Source of the DNA: a virus
Reading direction: 5' to 3' (one strand)
Virus record (IMG/VR): IMGVR_UViG_3300009149_000134
Location: 1-35,218 of that record
DNA length: 35,218 nt
Made by a program: the position numbers and the translations under genes
Part shown: positions 14,195 through 19,177 of the stretch, piece after piece
Position numbering within the stretch: position 1 is the stretch's first letter
How the letters are laid out: each line of letters opens with the position of its first letter
Notes under the pieces: model-generated
Databases searched by the model: none
What the model saw: only the letters and a program-made list of their open reading frames with translations
What the model was told of the DNA's origin: nothing

Positions 14195-14270
14195 GTGTAC
14201 GGACCATCAATCTCTGAATCAAATCAATGATCTGATGGAGAGAGATTCAAAAATCAGATAAGTCCGTACA
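14195..14270 (+). ncRNA. Structured RNA ahead of the tRNA array (unknown)
   Basis: TGTACGGAC and GTCCGTACA form a perfect 9-bp closing stem about 76 nt apart; inside, AATCTCT pairs with AGAGATT. It has tRNA-like size but no T-loop or CCA. The first tRNA starts four bases later. Confidence 0.5.
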
Positions 14271-14274
14271 GCAT

Positions 14275-14348
14275 ACTGGTATAGTATAATGGCATTACTC
14301 TGCCCTCATAAAGCAGAAACGATGGTTCGATTCCATCTACCAGTACCA
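14275..14348 (+). tRNA. tRNA-Met(CAT)
   Basis: Acceptor ACTGGTA / TACCAGT, A73, encoded CCA. Anticodon loop CTCATAA, canonical TGG D-loop and TTCGATT T-loop. Elongator Met is likeliest; a lysidine-type Ile2 reading cannot be excluded. Confidence 0.9.
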
Positions 14349-14359
14349 ATTAAAAATAT

Positions 14360-14435
14360 TGCGGAATAGAGTACTGGCAACTCGTTGAGCCTCATAAGCT
14401 CGAAGATGCAAGTTCGAATCTTGCTTCCGCCTCCA
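14360..14435 (+). tRNA. Initiator-like tRNA-fMet(CAT)
   Basis: The acceptor has a T1-C72 mismatch above six good pairs, the key initiator feature. Anticodon loop CTCATAA flanked by TGAGC / GCTCG, followed by GAAG as in bacterial tRNA-fMet. The three G-C pairs of the classical initiator anticodon stem are not all kept. CCA is encoded. Confidence 0.8.
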
Positions 14436-14445
14436 AAATTAGAAT

Positions 14446-14519
14446 GCCGATATAGTATAATGGTATTACAGTTGTTTTGTAAGCATCTAATCTCAGTTCG
14501 ATTCTGAGTGTCGGCTCCA
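14446..14519 (+). tRNA. tRNA-Thr(TGT)
   Basis: Acceptor GCCGATA / TGTCGGC, T73, CCA. Anticodon loop TTTGTAA with one mismatch in the stem; T arm CTCAG TTCGATT CTGAG. Confidence 0.9.
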
Positions 14520-14528
14520 AAATTAAAT

Positions 14529-14614
14529 GCCGTTTGTGTCACTCTGGTGAGTGTGAGAGTCTGTAAAACTCTTCCCTTTGGGGCAGTCAGGTTCGACTCC
14601 TGAAAGCGGCACCA
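14529..14614 (+). tRNA. tRNA-Tyr(GTA)
   Basis: Long-variable-arm tRNA, acceptor GCCGTTT / AAGCGGC, anticodon loop CTGTAAA, variable arm about CCCTTTGGGG, canonical T-loop, CCA. Confidence 0.93.
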
Positions 14615-14621
14615 AAAATTA

Positions 14622-14656
14622 TGGGGAAAGGATGCGAAAGCGTCTGGACTCCACCA
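14622..14656 (+). ncRNA. 35-nt mini tRNA-like hairpin ending in CCA
   Basis: TGGGG pairs with CTCCA (one G-U), followed by CCA; inside, GATGC GAAA GCGTC forms a GNRA-capped stem. It occupies a normal slot between two tRNA spacers but lacks D, anticodon and T arms. A decayed tRNA is the alternative. Confidence 0.5.
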
Positions 14657-14664
14657 AATTAAAT

Positions 14665-14739
14665 ACCTCGTTGGTGAACTGGCTATCACACAACTCTGTC
14701 TAAGTTGAGTAAGGGGATCGATACTCCTACGGGGTGCCA
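14665..14739 (+). tRNA. tRNA-Asp(GTC)
   Basis: Acceptor ACCTCGT / ACGGGGT, G73 as expected for Asp, CCA. Anticodon stem CAACT / AGTTG with loop CTGTCTA. T-loop ATCGATA (T54 changed). Confidence 0.92.
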
Positions 14740-14749
14740 AGATTAAGAT

Positions 14750-14824
14750 GGGACATTGGTGTACTGGTCAGCACAGGACTCTTATAAGGTTCTAGACAAG
14801 GTTCAATTCCTTGATGTCCTACCA
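14750..14824 (+). tRNA. tRNA-Ile(TAT)
   Basis: Acceptor GGGACAT / ATGTCCT, A73, CCA. Anticodon loop CTTATAA; T arm CAAGG TTCAATT CCTTG. It reads the rare ATA codon. Confidence 0.9.
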
Positions 14825-14834
14825 AAAATTAAAT

Positions 14835-14912
14835 GCTCGATTCGCCTAGTTGGTAATGGCACTTGTTTTACACACAAGAATAAGGTAGATTCGAATTCTA
14901 CATCGAGTACCA
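14835..14912 (+). tRNA. tRNA-Val(TAC)
   Basis: Acceptor GCTCGAT / ATCGAGT, A73, CCA. Anticodon stem CTTGT / ACAAG with loop TTTACAC. Confidence 0.92.
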
Positions 14913-14914
14913 TA

Positions 14915-15430
14915 TTATGCTAGACACGAAAGATTGTTTTTTGTCCAGTGTAGATAGAAGTGACAATTAGGACACAATACTACTAAATTTTCTAGTTTAT
15001 TGTTATTTCTATCTTTGTCAATATGATGTACTGTTAGTATTTCTGGATGTTCTTTATATCCACATTCTTTACAGATATGTCCATATTCGTTTAACGCGCG
15101 GTTACGGTAATCGTGTCTACCATTACCAGTACCATAATGATGTGGCATGATTTCAGATATACCCCCTATGCGTTGTGCAGCATCTTTGCATTTGCGAGTA
15201 CAGAAAAAAAGTCCAGACTTAGATGACTTTTGATGTACTGGTCTTTTATAAAACGGGGAGTCACAAAAAGCACAAACTACATTGGAATTATGATGTACAA
15301 GTATTTTACCCCATCGAAATTCCGAAGCACAGGGGTGACAACAAAATTTAGCGTTACCTCGTTTATGTTCTTTGAGGGATGCATCGAATACGATTTGACA
15401 GTTTAAACATTCTTTTTCGATTGTTTTCAT
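14915..15430 (-). CDS. HNH homing-type endonuclease with zinc-ribbon repeats
   Basis: A 171-residue protein starting MKTIEKECLNCQIVF behind AAGGAGTAACA. Three Cys clusters (CLNC, CCHPC, CAFCDSPFY...FFCTRKC) precede a C-terminal HNH motif: CKECGYKEHPE, ILTVHHIDKDRNNN, LENLVVLCPNCH. It is antisense to and inserted between tRNA-Val and tRNA-Ala, with two bases to the former and 17 to the latter. Free-standing HNH genes of this type spread by cutting alleles that lack them; the tRNA array is a common landing place. Confidence 0.92.
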   Translation of the reverse strand: MKTIEKECLNCQIVFDASLKEHKRGNAKFCCHPCASEFRWGKILVHHNSNVVCAFCDSPFYKRPVHQKSSKSGLFFCTRKCKDAAQRIGGISEIMPHHYGTGNGRHDYRNRALNEYGHICKECGYKEHPEILTVHHIDKDRNNNKLENLVVLCPNCHFYLHWTKNNLSCLA

Positions 15431-15447
15431 TGTTACTCCTTCAAAAT

Positions 15448-15522
15448 GTGGGGTTGGTGAAATTGGGATCACACTACGCTTGCAACGTAGAATTACGGGA
15501 TCGTACCCCGTACCTTACACCA
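15448..15522 (+). tRNA. tRNA-Ala(TGC)
   Basis: Acceptor GTGGGGT / ACCTTAC with two G-U pairs, A73, CCA. Anticodon arm CTACG CTTGCAA CGTAG; T arm ACGGG ATCGTAC CCCGT. Confidence 0.92.
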
Positions 15523-15530
15523 AAAATTAC

Positions 15531-15590
15531 TCTCTACTATATTTAGTGGAGTAAAGTGGATTTGAGCAAAGAAAAATTGCTCCACTTAAA
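15531..15590 (+). ncRNA. Two-hairpin spacer element (unknown)
   Basis: An imperfect hairpin TACTC...GAGTA followed by AAGTGG...CCACTT enclosing AGCAA / TTGCT. It fills a 78-bp gap between tRNA-Ala and tRNA-Asn where other gaps are about 9 bp. Could be a processing element or a small RNA. Confidence 0.4.
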
Positions 15591-15602
15591 AATTAAATAA
15601 AC

Positions 15603-15677
15603 TGGCGTGTAGTTCAACTAGTAGAATTTCGGTCTGTTAAACCGAAGATGTGGGAGCGAAGCCCACCGTGCCAGCCA
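15603..15677 (+). tRNA. tRNA-Asn(GTT), copy 1
   Basis: Acceptor TGGCGTG / CGTGCCA, G73 typical of Asn, CCA. Anticodon arm TCGGT CTGTTAA ACCGA. D-loop AACTAGTA lacks GG and T-loop is AGCGAAG; both non-canonical. Confidence 0.87.
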
Positions 15678-15686
15678 AAATTATAT

Positions 15687-15761
15687 TCCACGGTAGCTCA
15701 ATGATCGAGCGTTCGCCTGTTAAGCGAGAAGATGTTGGTTTGAATCCAACCTGTGGAGCCA
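15687..15761 (+). tRNA. tRNA-Asn(GTT), copy 2
   Basis: Acceptor TCCACGG / CTGTGGA, G73, CCA. Anticodon arm TTCGC CTGTTAA GCGAG. D-loop AATGATC (GA for GG) with T-loop TTTGAAT (T for C56). Confidence 0.9.
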
Positions 15762-15771
15762 AAATTAAAAT

Positions 15772-15846
15772 GCGTGATTGGTGAAATGGATATCACAGGA
15801 CTCTACGAAAGTTCAGTTACAGGTTCGAATCCTGTATCGCGTACCA
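15772..15846 (+). tRNA. tRNA-Arg(ACG)
   Basis: Acceptor GCGTGAT / ATCGCGT, A73, CCA. Anticodon loop CTACGAA; A34 would need TadA deamination to inosine. Canonical elbow. Confidence 0.9.
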
Positions 15847-15855
15847 ATATTAAAT

Positions 15856-15951
15856 GCTGATGCAGATCGTTGAGTCGAGATAGCATCCGAGAACAGTCGG
15901 TAGCCTTTCGCAGGGTCCATCAAGTAGGTTTGATTCCTACCGTCAGCTCCA
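15856..15951 (+). tRNA. Atypical 96-nt tRNA with expanded anticodon region
   Basis: Acceptor GCTGATG / CGTCAGC, T73, CCA and T arm GTAGG TTTGATT CCTAC are sound. The middle is too long. If (C)ATCC pairs with GGGT(C), the anticodon loop has about 17 extra bases holding CCGA / TCGG, and the loop end TTTCGCA would give anticodon TCG (Arg). The identity is uncertain. Confidence 0.65.
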
Positions 15952-15960
15952 ATATTAAAT

Positions 15961-16031
15961 ACGGATGCCTCTGAGAGGTGAACGGTTTCCAAAACCATTC
16001 TTGGTAGGTTTGATTCCTACTATCCGTGCCA
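15961..16031 (+). tRNA. tRNA-Trp(CCA)
   Basis: Acceptor ACGGATG / TATCCGT, G73 typical of Trp, CCA. Anticodon loop TTCCAAA with one stem mismatch. Short D arm and T-loop TTTGATT. Confidence 0.85.
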
Positions 16032-16041
16032 AAATTTAAAT

Positions 16042-16115
16042 AGTGCATGGGGTGTGATGGAAGCACACAACTTTTGGGAAGTTGGGGAGCAGTTCGATTC
16101 TGACATGCGCTACCA
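16042..16115 (+). tRNA. tRNA-Pro(TGG)
   Basis: Acceptor AGTGCAT / ATGCGCT, A73, CCA. Anticodon arm CAACT TTTGGGA AGTTG, G37 as in Pro tRNAs. T stem is weak. Confidence 0.87.
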
Positions 16116-16124
16116 ATATTAAAT

Positions 16125-16199
16125 GCTGCGTTAGTAGACTAGTGATCACGCCACTCTGATACAGTGGAGAAGATGGAGCGTTACCATCACGCAGTACCA
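16125..16199 (+). tRNA. tRNA-Ile(GAT)
   Basis: Acceptor GCTGCGT / ACGCAGT, A73, CCA. Anticodon arm CCACT CTGATAC AGTGG. D-loop contains CTAGTG rather than TGG and T-loop is AGCGTTA. Confidence 0.87.
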
Positions 16200-16293
16200 A
16201 TTTTGACGCGAGAGACTTGGGTTTGAATCCCAACCTGTAGCAACGGTGTTGTACGGGATCGTCTAGTGATAGGATACTCGCGTATTTGTTTTT
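16200..16293 (+). ncRNA. Candidate permuted tRNA (3' half before 5' half), no. 1
   Basis: GCGAG (16208-16212), then a T arm TTGGG TTTGAAT CCCAA and CCTGTA (16234-16239); a 12-nt linker; then TACGGG (16252-16257), a D arm GTCTAGTGATAGGATA, and CTCGC (16277-16281). TACGGG pairs with CCTGTA and CTCGC with GCGAG (CTCGCG / CGCGAG is 6 bp), so the two parts fold as one tRNA with an open anticodon loop. The boundaries are exactly those that processing of the flanking tRNAs would release. A recombination relic is the alternative. Confidence 0.55.
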
Positions 16294-16371
16294 TGTGAAG
16301 TCGTCTAAAAACACAGGACGCTCCTGTAGCACGGGAGAAATGATGGCGTAGTGTCCCATCCTTCGCGACCA
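16294..16371 (+). tRNA. Elbow-less tRNA-like gene (anticodon loop GTAGCAC)
   Basis: Acceptor TGTGAAG / CTTCGCG, A73, CCA; D stem GTC/GAC; anticodon stem CTCCT / GGGAG. If standard, the anticodon is AGC (Ala). The D-loop has no GG and the T-loop is nine bases, CGTAGTGTC. Charging identity is uncertain. Confidence 0.65.
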
Positions 16372-16379
16372 TATTATAT

Positions 16380-16457
16380 CGGGAAGTAGTTCAAAATCTA
16401 GAACAGCTCTCACCTGGGAGAGAAGACGATGGGTATAATGTCCATCCTACCCGACCA
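16380..16457 (+). tRNA. Elbow-less tRNA-like gene (Pro-like?)
   Basis: Acceptor CGGGAAG / CTACCCG with one mismatch, A73, CCA; D stem GTTC / GAAC with loop AAAATCTA; anticodon stem CTCTC / GAGAG around a six-base loop ACCTGG. T-loop nine bases, GTATAATGT. The C1-G72 pair and TGG hint at Pro, but the loop is abnormal. Confidence 0.6.
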
Positions 16458-16471
16458 TTATTGAGGATGCA

Positions 16472-17185
16472 ATGAGAGACTTCAATAAAGTTTTAGGAAC
16501 TGGTCTAGGAAAGACTGGAACCACCTCTTTGCATTCTGCGTTACAAATTCTAGGCATCAAGACTCTACATAGTAGACCTTACTTCGATAACATACGAAAG
16601 AAGGAAGATGCGAAGGGTTTGAAACCATATTCGATGTTGAATAACAAGTGGAGAGGTTATTCGGATGTCTCTTCTGATTACAGACACTTTGAGAAGTGGA
16701 ATCCGAATAGTCTTTACATTGAAACGTATCGTGACAGAGAAGAGTGGATAGATTCTGTTATCACTCATTGTCCATGCTCAAGGTATCCAGATAAGAAATT
16801 GGGTCGTAAGCAGATTGGTGAGTGGAAGCGAAAACACGATCCAGAGATTCGAAAGTATTTTGTTGGTAGAGATGATTTCCTACTAATGAATATTGCATCA
16901 GGAGATGGATGGGAAGTCCTTTGTAAATTCCTTGAAGTTGATATCCCAAAGAAACCATTTCCTAGATCTAATCAGATTGGTAAGAAGAGAAAGATCATTG
17001 GTAACATCTTCAAGTATCATGGATGGTATCAAAAGAGAATAAAAGAAAATACTGATTTCGAAAAGTTCTTTTGTTTAGTTGGAATCAAGTCAGAGAGAAG
17101 CAAGTCATCTTTTCTGAAATACATGTCTGTAGGTAGGACACCCGAAGAGATGATACAGGATGTATCAAATAAAAAAGAGTTATAA
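16472..17185 (+). CDS. Sulfotransferase-family protein
   Basis: A 237-residue protein. The N-terminal P-loop-like GTGLGKTGTTSLHSALQILG (about 8-28) is the 5'-phosphosulfate loop that binds PAPS. SLYIETYRDREEWIDSVI fits the 3'-phosphate region, and GDGWEVLCKFLEVDIPKKPF with PRSNQ is the conserved C-terminal sulfotransferase signature. It would transfer sulfate from PAPS to a sugar, protein or small molecule. Ribosome site GAGGATGCA. It sits alone inside the tRNA array, 14 bases after a tRNA. The acceptor is unknown; glycan or surface modification is a guess. Confidence 0.82.
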   Translation: MRDFNKVLGTGLGKTGTTSLHSALQILGIKTLHSRPYFDNIRKKEDAKGLKPYSMLNNKWRGYSDVSSDYRHFEKWNPNSLYIETYRDREEWIDSVITHCPCSRYPDKKLGRKQIGEWKRKHDPEIRKYFVGRDDFLLMNIASGDGWEVLCKFLEVDIPKKPFPRSNQIGKKRKIIGNIFKYHGWYQKRIKENTDFEKFFCLVGIKSERSKSSFLKYMSVGRTPEEMIQDVSNKKEL

Positions 17186-17202
17186 AAAATCGAGAATTAC
17201 TA

Positions 17203-17230
17203 TTGACTTCGTTTGAATTTATGGTATAAT
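17203..17230 (+). promoter_or_regulatory. Sigma70-type promoter
   Basis: TTGACT, 16 bases, TATAAT, followed by AGTAACAATGAAGTAAGGG, very like the start of the noncoding RNA at 13352. A leader of about 80 nt with a short hairpin (GAGGT / ACCTC) precedes the next gene. Confidence 0.87.
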
Positions 17231-17317
17231 AGTAACAATGAAGTAAGGGAGTGCGAGAGGTTGGACCTCGACTGAAAATGATTTGAGTTGGATTCTAGCA
17301 CAAGAGGAGAGATGATT

Positions 17318-17485
17318 ATGAAGGTTTGGATCGTTAGTTATGATACTGGTTACGATGCAAGTGATATTGTAGAGGTATTTGCAACTGAGGATCTTGCTAA
17401 GAATTTTATCGCAAGTCAGAATCCTTGGAAGACTGATTACTCTCCTCAGAGTCTCGACTACTGTGATTATGATGTTAAAAACTAA
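17318..17485 (+). CDS. 55-residue protein (unknown)
   Basis: MKVWIVSYDTGYDASDIVEV and on; soluble alpha/beta, acidic, aromatic-rich tail. AGAGGAGAG suits ATG 17318; an earlier ATG 17312 is too close and the 65-codon long form lacks a site. It lies directly before a tRNA-Leu and probably shares its transcript. Confidence 0.75.
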   Translation: MKVWIVSYDTGYDASDIVEVFATEDLAKNFIASQNPWKTDYSPQSLDYCDYDVKN

Positions 17486-17487
17486 AT

Positions 17488-17564
17488 GGTCCTGTACTCC
17501 AATTGGCAGAGAGGTCAGTTTAAGACACTGAATGTTGTAGGTTCGACTCCTATCAGGACTACCA
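17488..17564 (+). tRNA. tRNA-Leu(AAG), short variable arm
   Basis: Acceptor GGTCCTG / CAGGACT, A73, CCA. Anticodon arm TCAGT TTAAGAC ACTGA. Only about five variable-loop bases, unusual for Leu. A34 would need deamination. Confidence 0.85.
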
Positions 17565-17611
17565 TTTTGATAAATTAGGAAACATTTATGTTACCTATAC
17601 ACTATATGTCT

Positions 17612-17619
17612 CCTAAATA
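17612..17619 (+). promoter_or_regulatory. Late promoter-like CCTAAATA
   Basis: CCTAAATA 18 bp before ATG 17638 of the HNH gene. Confidence 0.4.
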
Positions 17620-17637
17620 CTATAAAGGAGATCCAAT

Positions 17638-18102
17638 ATGGGGATTAGGAAATATACAAAAGAGTTGTTAGAAGAACACACTAAGAACAATTTTTCAATT
17701 GCAGGAGTTCTTAGAGATTTAAAGTTGAAGCAGAGTGGTGGTAATCATTATCATATTTCAAATAGAATAAAAGAATACGATATTGATATTTCACATTTTA
17801 CTGGTCAAGGATGGTCTAAAGGTAAGAAACATAATAGAAATAAAAAAATACATTTAGAAGAGATACTGGTTAGGAATTCTACTTACGCTAGACATAATTT
17901 GAAAAGAAGACTCTTAAATAATGGAATGTTACAAAATATTTGCAGTTCTTGTGGTATAGTGGAATGGAATTATCAACCGTTAAATATGGAACTAGATCAT
18001 ATCAACGGTATAGCAAACGATAACAGAATAGAAAACATTAGAATGTTATGTCCGAATTGTCACAGTCTGACTAAAACATTTGCTGGAAGAAATAAAAACT
18101 AA
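17638..18102 (+). CDS. HNH endonuclease
   Basis: A 154-residue protein with AAAGGAGATCCAAT before ATG 17638. The N-terminal 60 residues hold a helix-turn-helix-like segment (SIAGVLRDLKLKQSGGNHYH); the C-terminus has CSSCGI, MELDHINGIANDNRIENIRM and LCPNCHSLT, the zinc-binding HNH fold. It lies between two Leu tRNA genes that share acceptor stem and D arm, as expected for a mobile endonuclease gene inserted in duplicated tRNA sequence. Its stop codon is three bases before the next tRNA. Confidence 0.92.
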   Translation: MGIRKYTKELLEEHTKNNFSIAGVLRDLKLKQSGGNHYHISNRIKEYDIDISHFTGQGWSKGKKHNRNKKIHLEEILVRNSTYARHNLKRRLLNNGMLQNICSSCGIVEWNYQPLNMELDHINGIANDNRIENIRMLCPNCHSLTKTFAGRNKN

Positions 18103-18104
18103 AT

Positions 18105-18182
18105 GGTCCTGTATCCCAACTGGCAGAGGAGACACGTTTAGACCGTGTTAATGTAAGGGTTCGACTCCCTTCAGGACTACCA
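18105..18182 (+). tRNA. tRNA-Leu(TAG), short variable arm
   Basis: Acceptor GGTCCTG / CAGGACT, A73, CCA. Anticodon arm ACACG TTTAGAC CGTGT; variable region TAATGT. It reads CTA/CTN leucine codons and is not a stop suppressor. Confidence 0.88.
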
Positions 18183-18358
18183 AATATTCGCGAGAGATGC
18201 TGGTTCAAGTCCAGCAAGGATGTAGCGCATGTAAATGCACTTTTACCAGATGCGTCTTCTTTGAATTCGAAGTGCTCGATCCACCTGCGGGGGGATTGAT
18301 CGAAATCAAAAAAGAAGATCCGAATCGTCTAAAGGTAGGACACTCGCACTATTATTAT
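18183..18358 (+). ncRNA. Candidate permuted tRNA, no. 2
   Basis: GCGAG (18190-18194), T arm GCTGG TTCAAGT CCAGC and GGAT come first. After about 96 nt with hairpins (GCAT GTAA ATGC; TCTTCTTT / AAAGAAGA) follow ATCC (18318-18321), D arm GTCTAAAGGTAGGACA and CTCGC (18343-18347). Anticodon-stem halves match; only four acceptor pairs form. It has the same layout as the 16200-16293 element, again exactly between two tRNAs. Confidence 0.45.
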
Positions 18359-18434
18359 GCTCCTGTAGTCTAATAGGATAGGCATCGGTCTTCTAAACCG
18401 AACCATGCAGGTTCGAATCCTGTCAGGAGTGCCA
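18359..18434 (+). tRNA. tRNA-Arg(TCT)
   Basis: Acceptor GCTCCTG / CAGGAGT, G73, CCA. Anticodon arm TCGGT CTTCTAA ACCGA. It reads AGA/AGG. Confidence 0.92.
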
Positions 18435-18443
18435 AAATTAAAT

Positions 18444-18519
18444 GTACTCTGAGCAAGTCTGGTGATTGCGCCTGTCTGAAGAACAGGAGAATTCAGTTCG
18501 ATTCTGAGAGAGTACACCA
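18444..18519 (+). tRNA. tRNA-Phe(GAA)
   Basis: Perfect acceptor GTACTCT / AGAGTAC, A73, CCA. Anticodon arm CCTGT CTGAAGA ACAGG. Confidence 0.93.
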
Positions 18520-18523
18520 AAAT

Positions 18524-18651
18524 TGTGTTGCTGTGTAGAGCGATAAGTAGATTATATTGTGGGGCGCACATGGTATAGTCGGTAGTTGCTTATCCAATAG
18601 GTGGGAGAGTTGAATCTAACTCGCAAGTGAAAGACCACTCGAAACAACACA
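18524..18651 (+). ncRNA. 128-nt structured RNA in the tRNA array (unknown)
   Basis: TGTGTTG pairs with CAACACA at the ends. Inside are CTTAT CCA ATAGG, GAGTT GAATCT AACTC and AGTG / CACT hairpins. It has standard tRNA-type spacers on both sides but no T-loop, anticodon loop or CCA. Confidence 0.55.
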
Positions 18652-18663
18652 TTAAAATTAAAT

Positions 18664-18737
18664 GTCCCAGTGGTGTAATGGTAGCACGATAGATTTTCAG
18701 TCTGTAGATCGGGGTTCGATTCCCCGTTGGGATTCCA
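18664..18737 (+). tRNA. tRNA-Glu(TTC)
   Basis: Acceptor GTCCCAG / TTGGGAT, T73, CCA. Anticodon loop TTTTCAG; canonical TGG D-loop and TTCGATT T-loop. Confidence 0.91.
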
Positions 18738-18743
18738 AATAGT

Positions 18744-18832
18744 GGGAAAGATGCCGACCTTTAGATTCGGTGAGAGGGTTGCTGGTTGCAAACAAAAATA
18801 TCCTTGATCGTTTAACTAAGACGTTCCCTTTT
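18744..18832 (+). ncRNA. Structured RNA ending in a T run (unknown)
   Basis: GGGAA (18744) pairs with TTCCC (18824-18828), followed by six T. Inside are CCGA / TCGG and TTGC / GCAA hairpins. It could be a small RNA with its own terminator or a terminator between tRNA sub-operons. Confidence 0.5.
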
Positions 18833-18841
18833 TTATTAAAT

Positions 18842-18918
18842 GTCCATGTAGAGTAACTGGTTAACTCGTCACTCTCTCTAAGTGAAGAATGTGGGTTCGA
18901 GTCCCATCATGGATACCA
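18842..18918 (+). tRNA. tRNA-Glu(CTC)
   Basis: Acceptor GTCCATG / CATGGAT, A73, CCA. Anticodon arm TCACT CTCTCTA AGTGA. Confidence 0.9.
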
Positions 18919-18927
18919 AAATTAAAT

Positions 18928-19002
18928 TACCCCGTAGTGTAATTGGCAACACAGGAGATTTTGATTCTCCTATTACAGGATCGTACCCTGTCGGGGTATC
19001 CA
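18928..19002 (+). tRNA. tRNA-Gln(TTG)
   Basis: Perfect acceptor TACCCCG / CGGGGTA, T73, CCA. Anticodon arm GGAGA TTTTGAT TCTCC; T-loop ATCGTAC. Confidence 0.92.
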
Positions 19003-19012
19003 AAATTAAAAT

Positions 19013-19087
19013 GGGTCTATATGTCAATGGTAGACGAACTGACTTTTAATCAGTAGATGATGGGTTCGATTCCCTCTAGACCCACCA
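19013..19087 (+). tRNA. tRNA-Lys(TTT)
   Basis: Perfect acceptor GGGTCTA / TAGACCC, A73, CCA. Anticodon arm ACTGA CTTTTAA TCAGT. Confidence 0.93.
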
Positions 19088-19096
19088 AAATTAAAT

Positions 19097-19172
19097 GGAT
19101 GCGTAACTCAATTGGAAGAGTATCCGACTCTTAATCGGAAGGTTGGAGGTTCGATTCCTCTCGCATCTACCA
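19097..19172 (+). tRNA. tRNA-Lys(CTT)
   Basis: Acceptor GGATGCG / CGCATCT, A73, CCA. Anticodon arm TCCGA CTCTTAA TCGGA. Confidence 0.93.
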
Positions 19173-19177
19173 AAATT

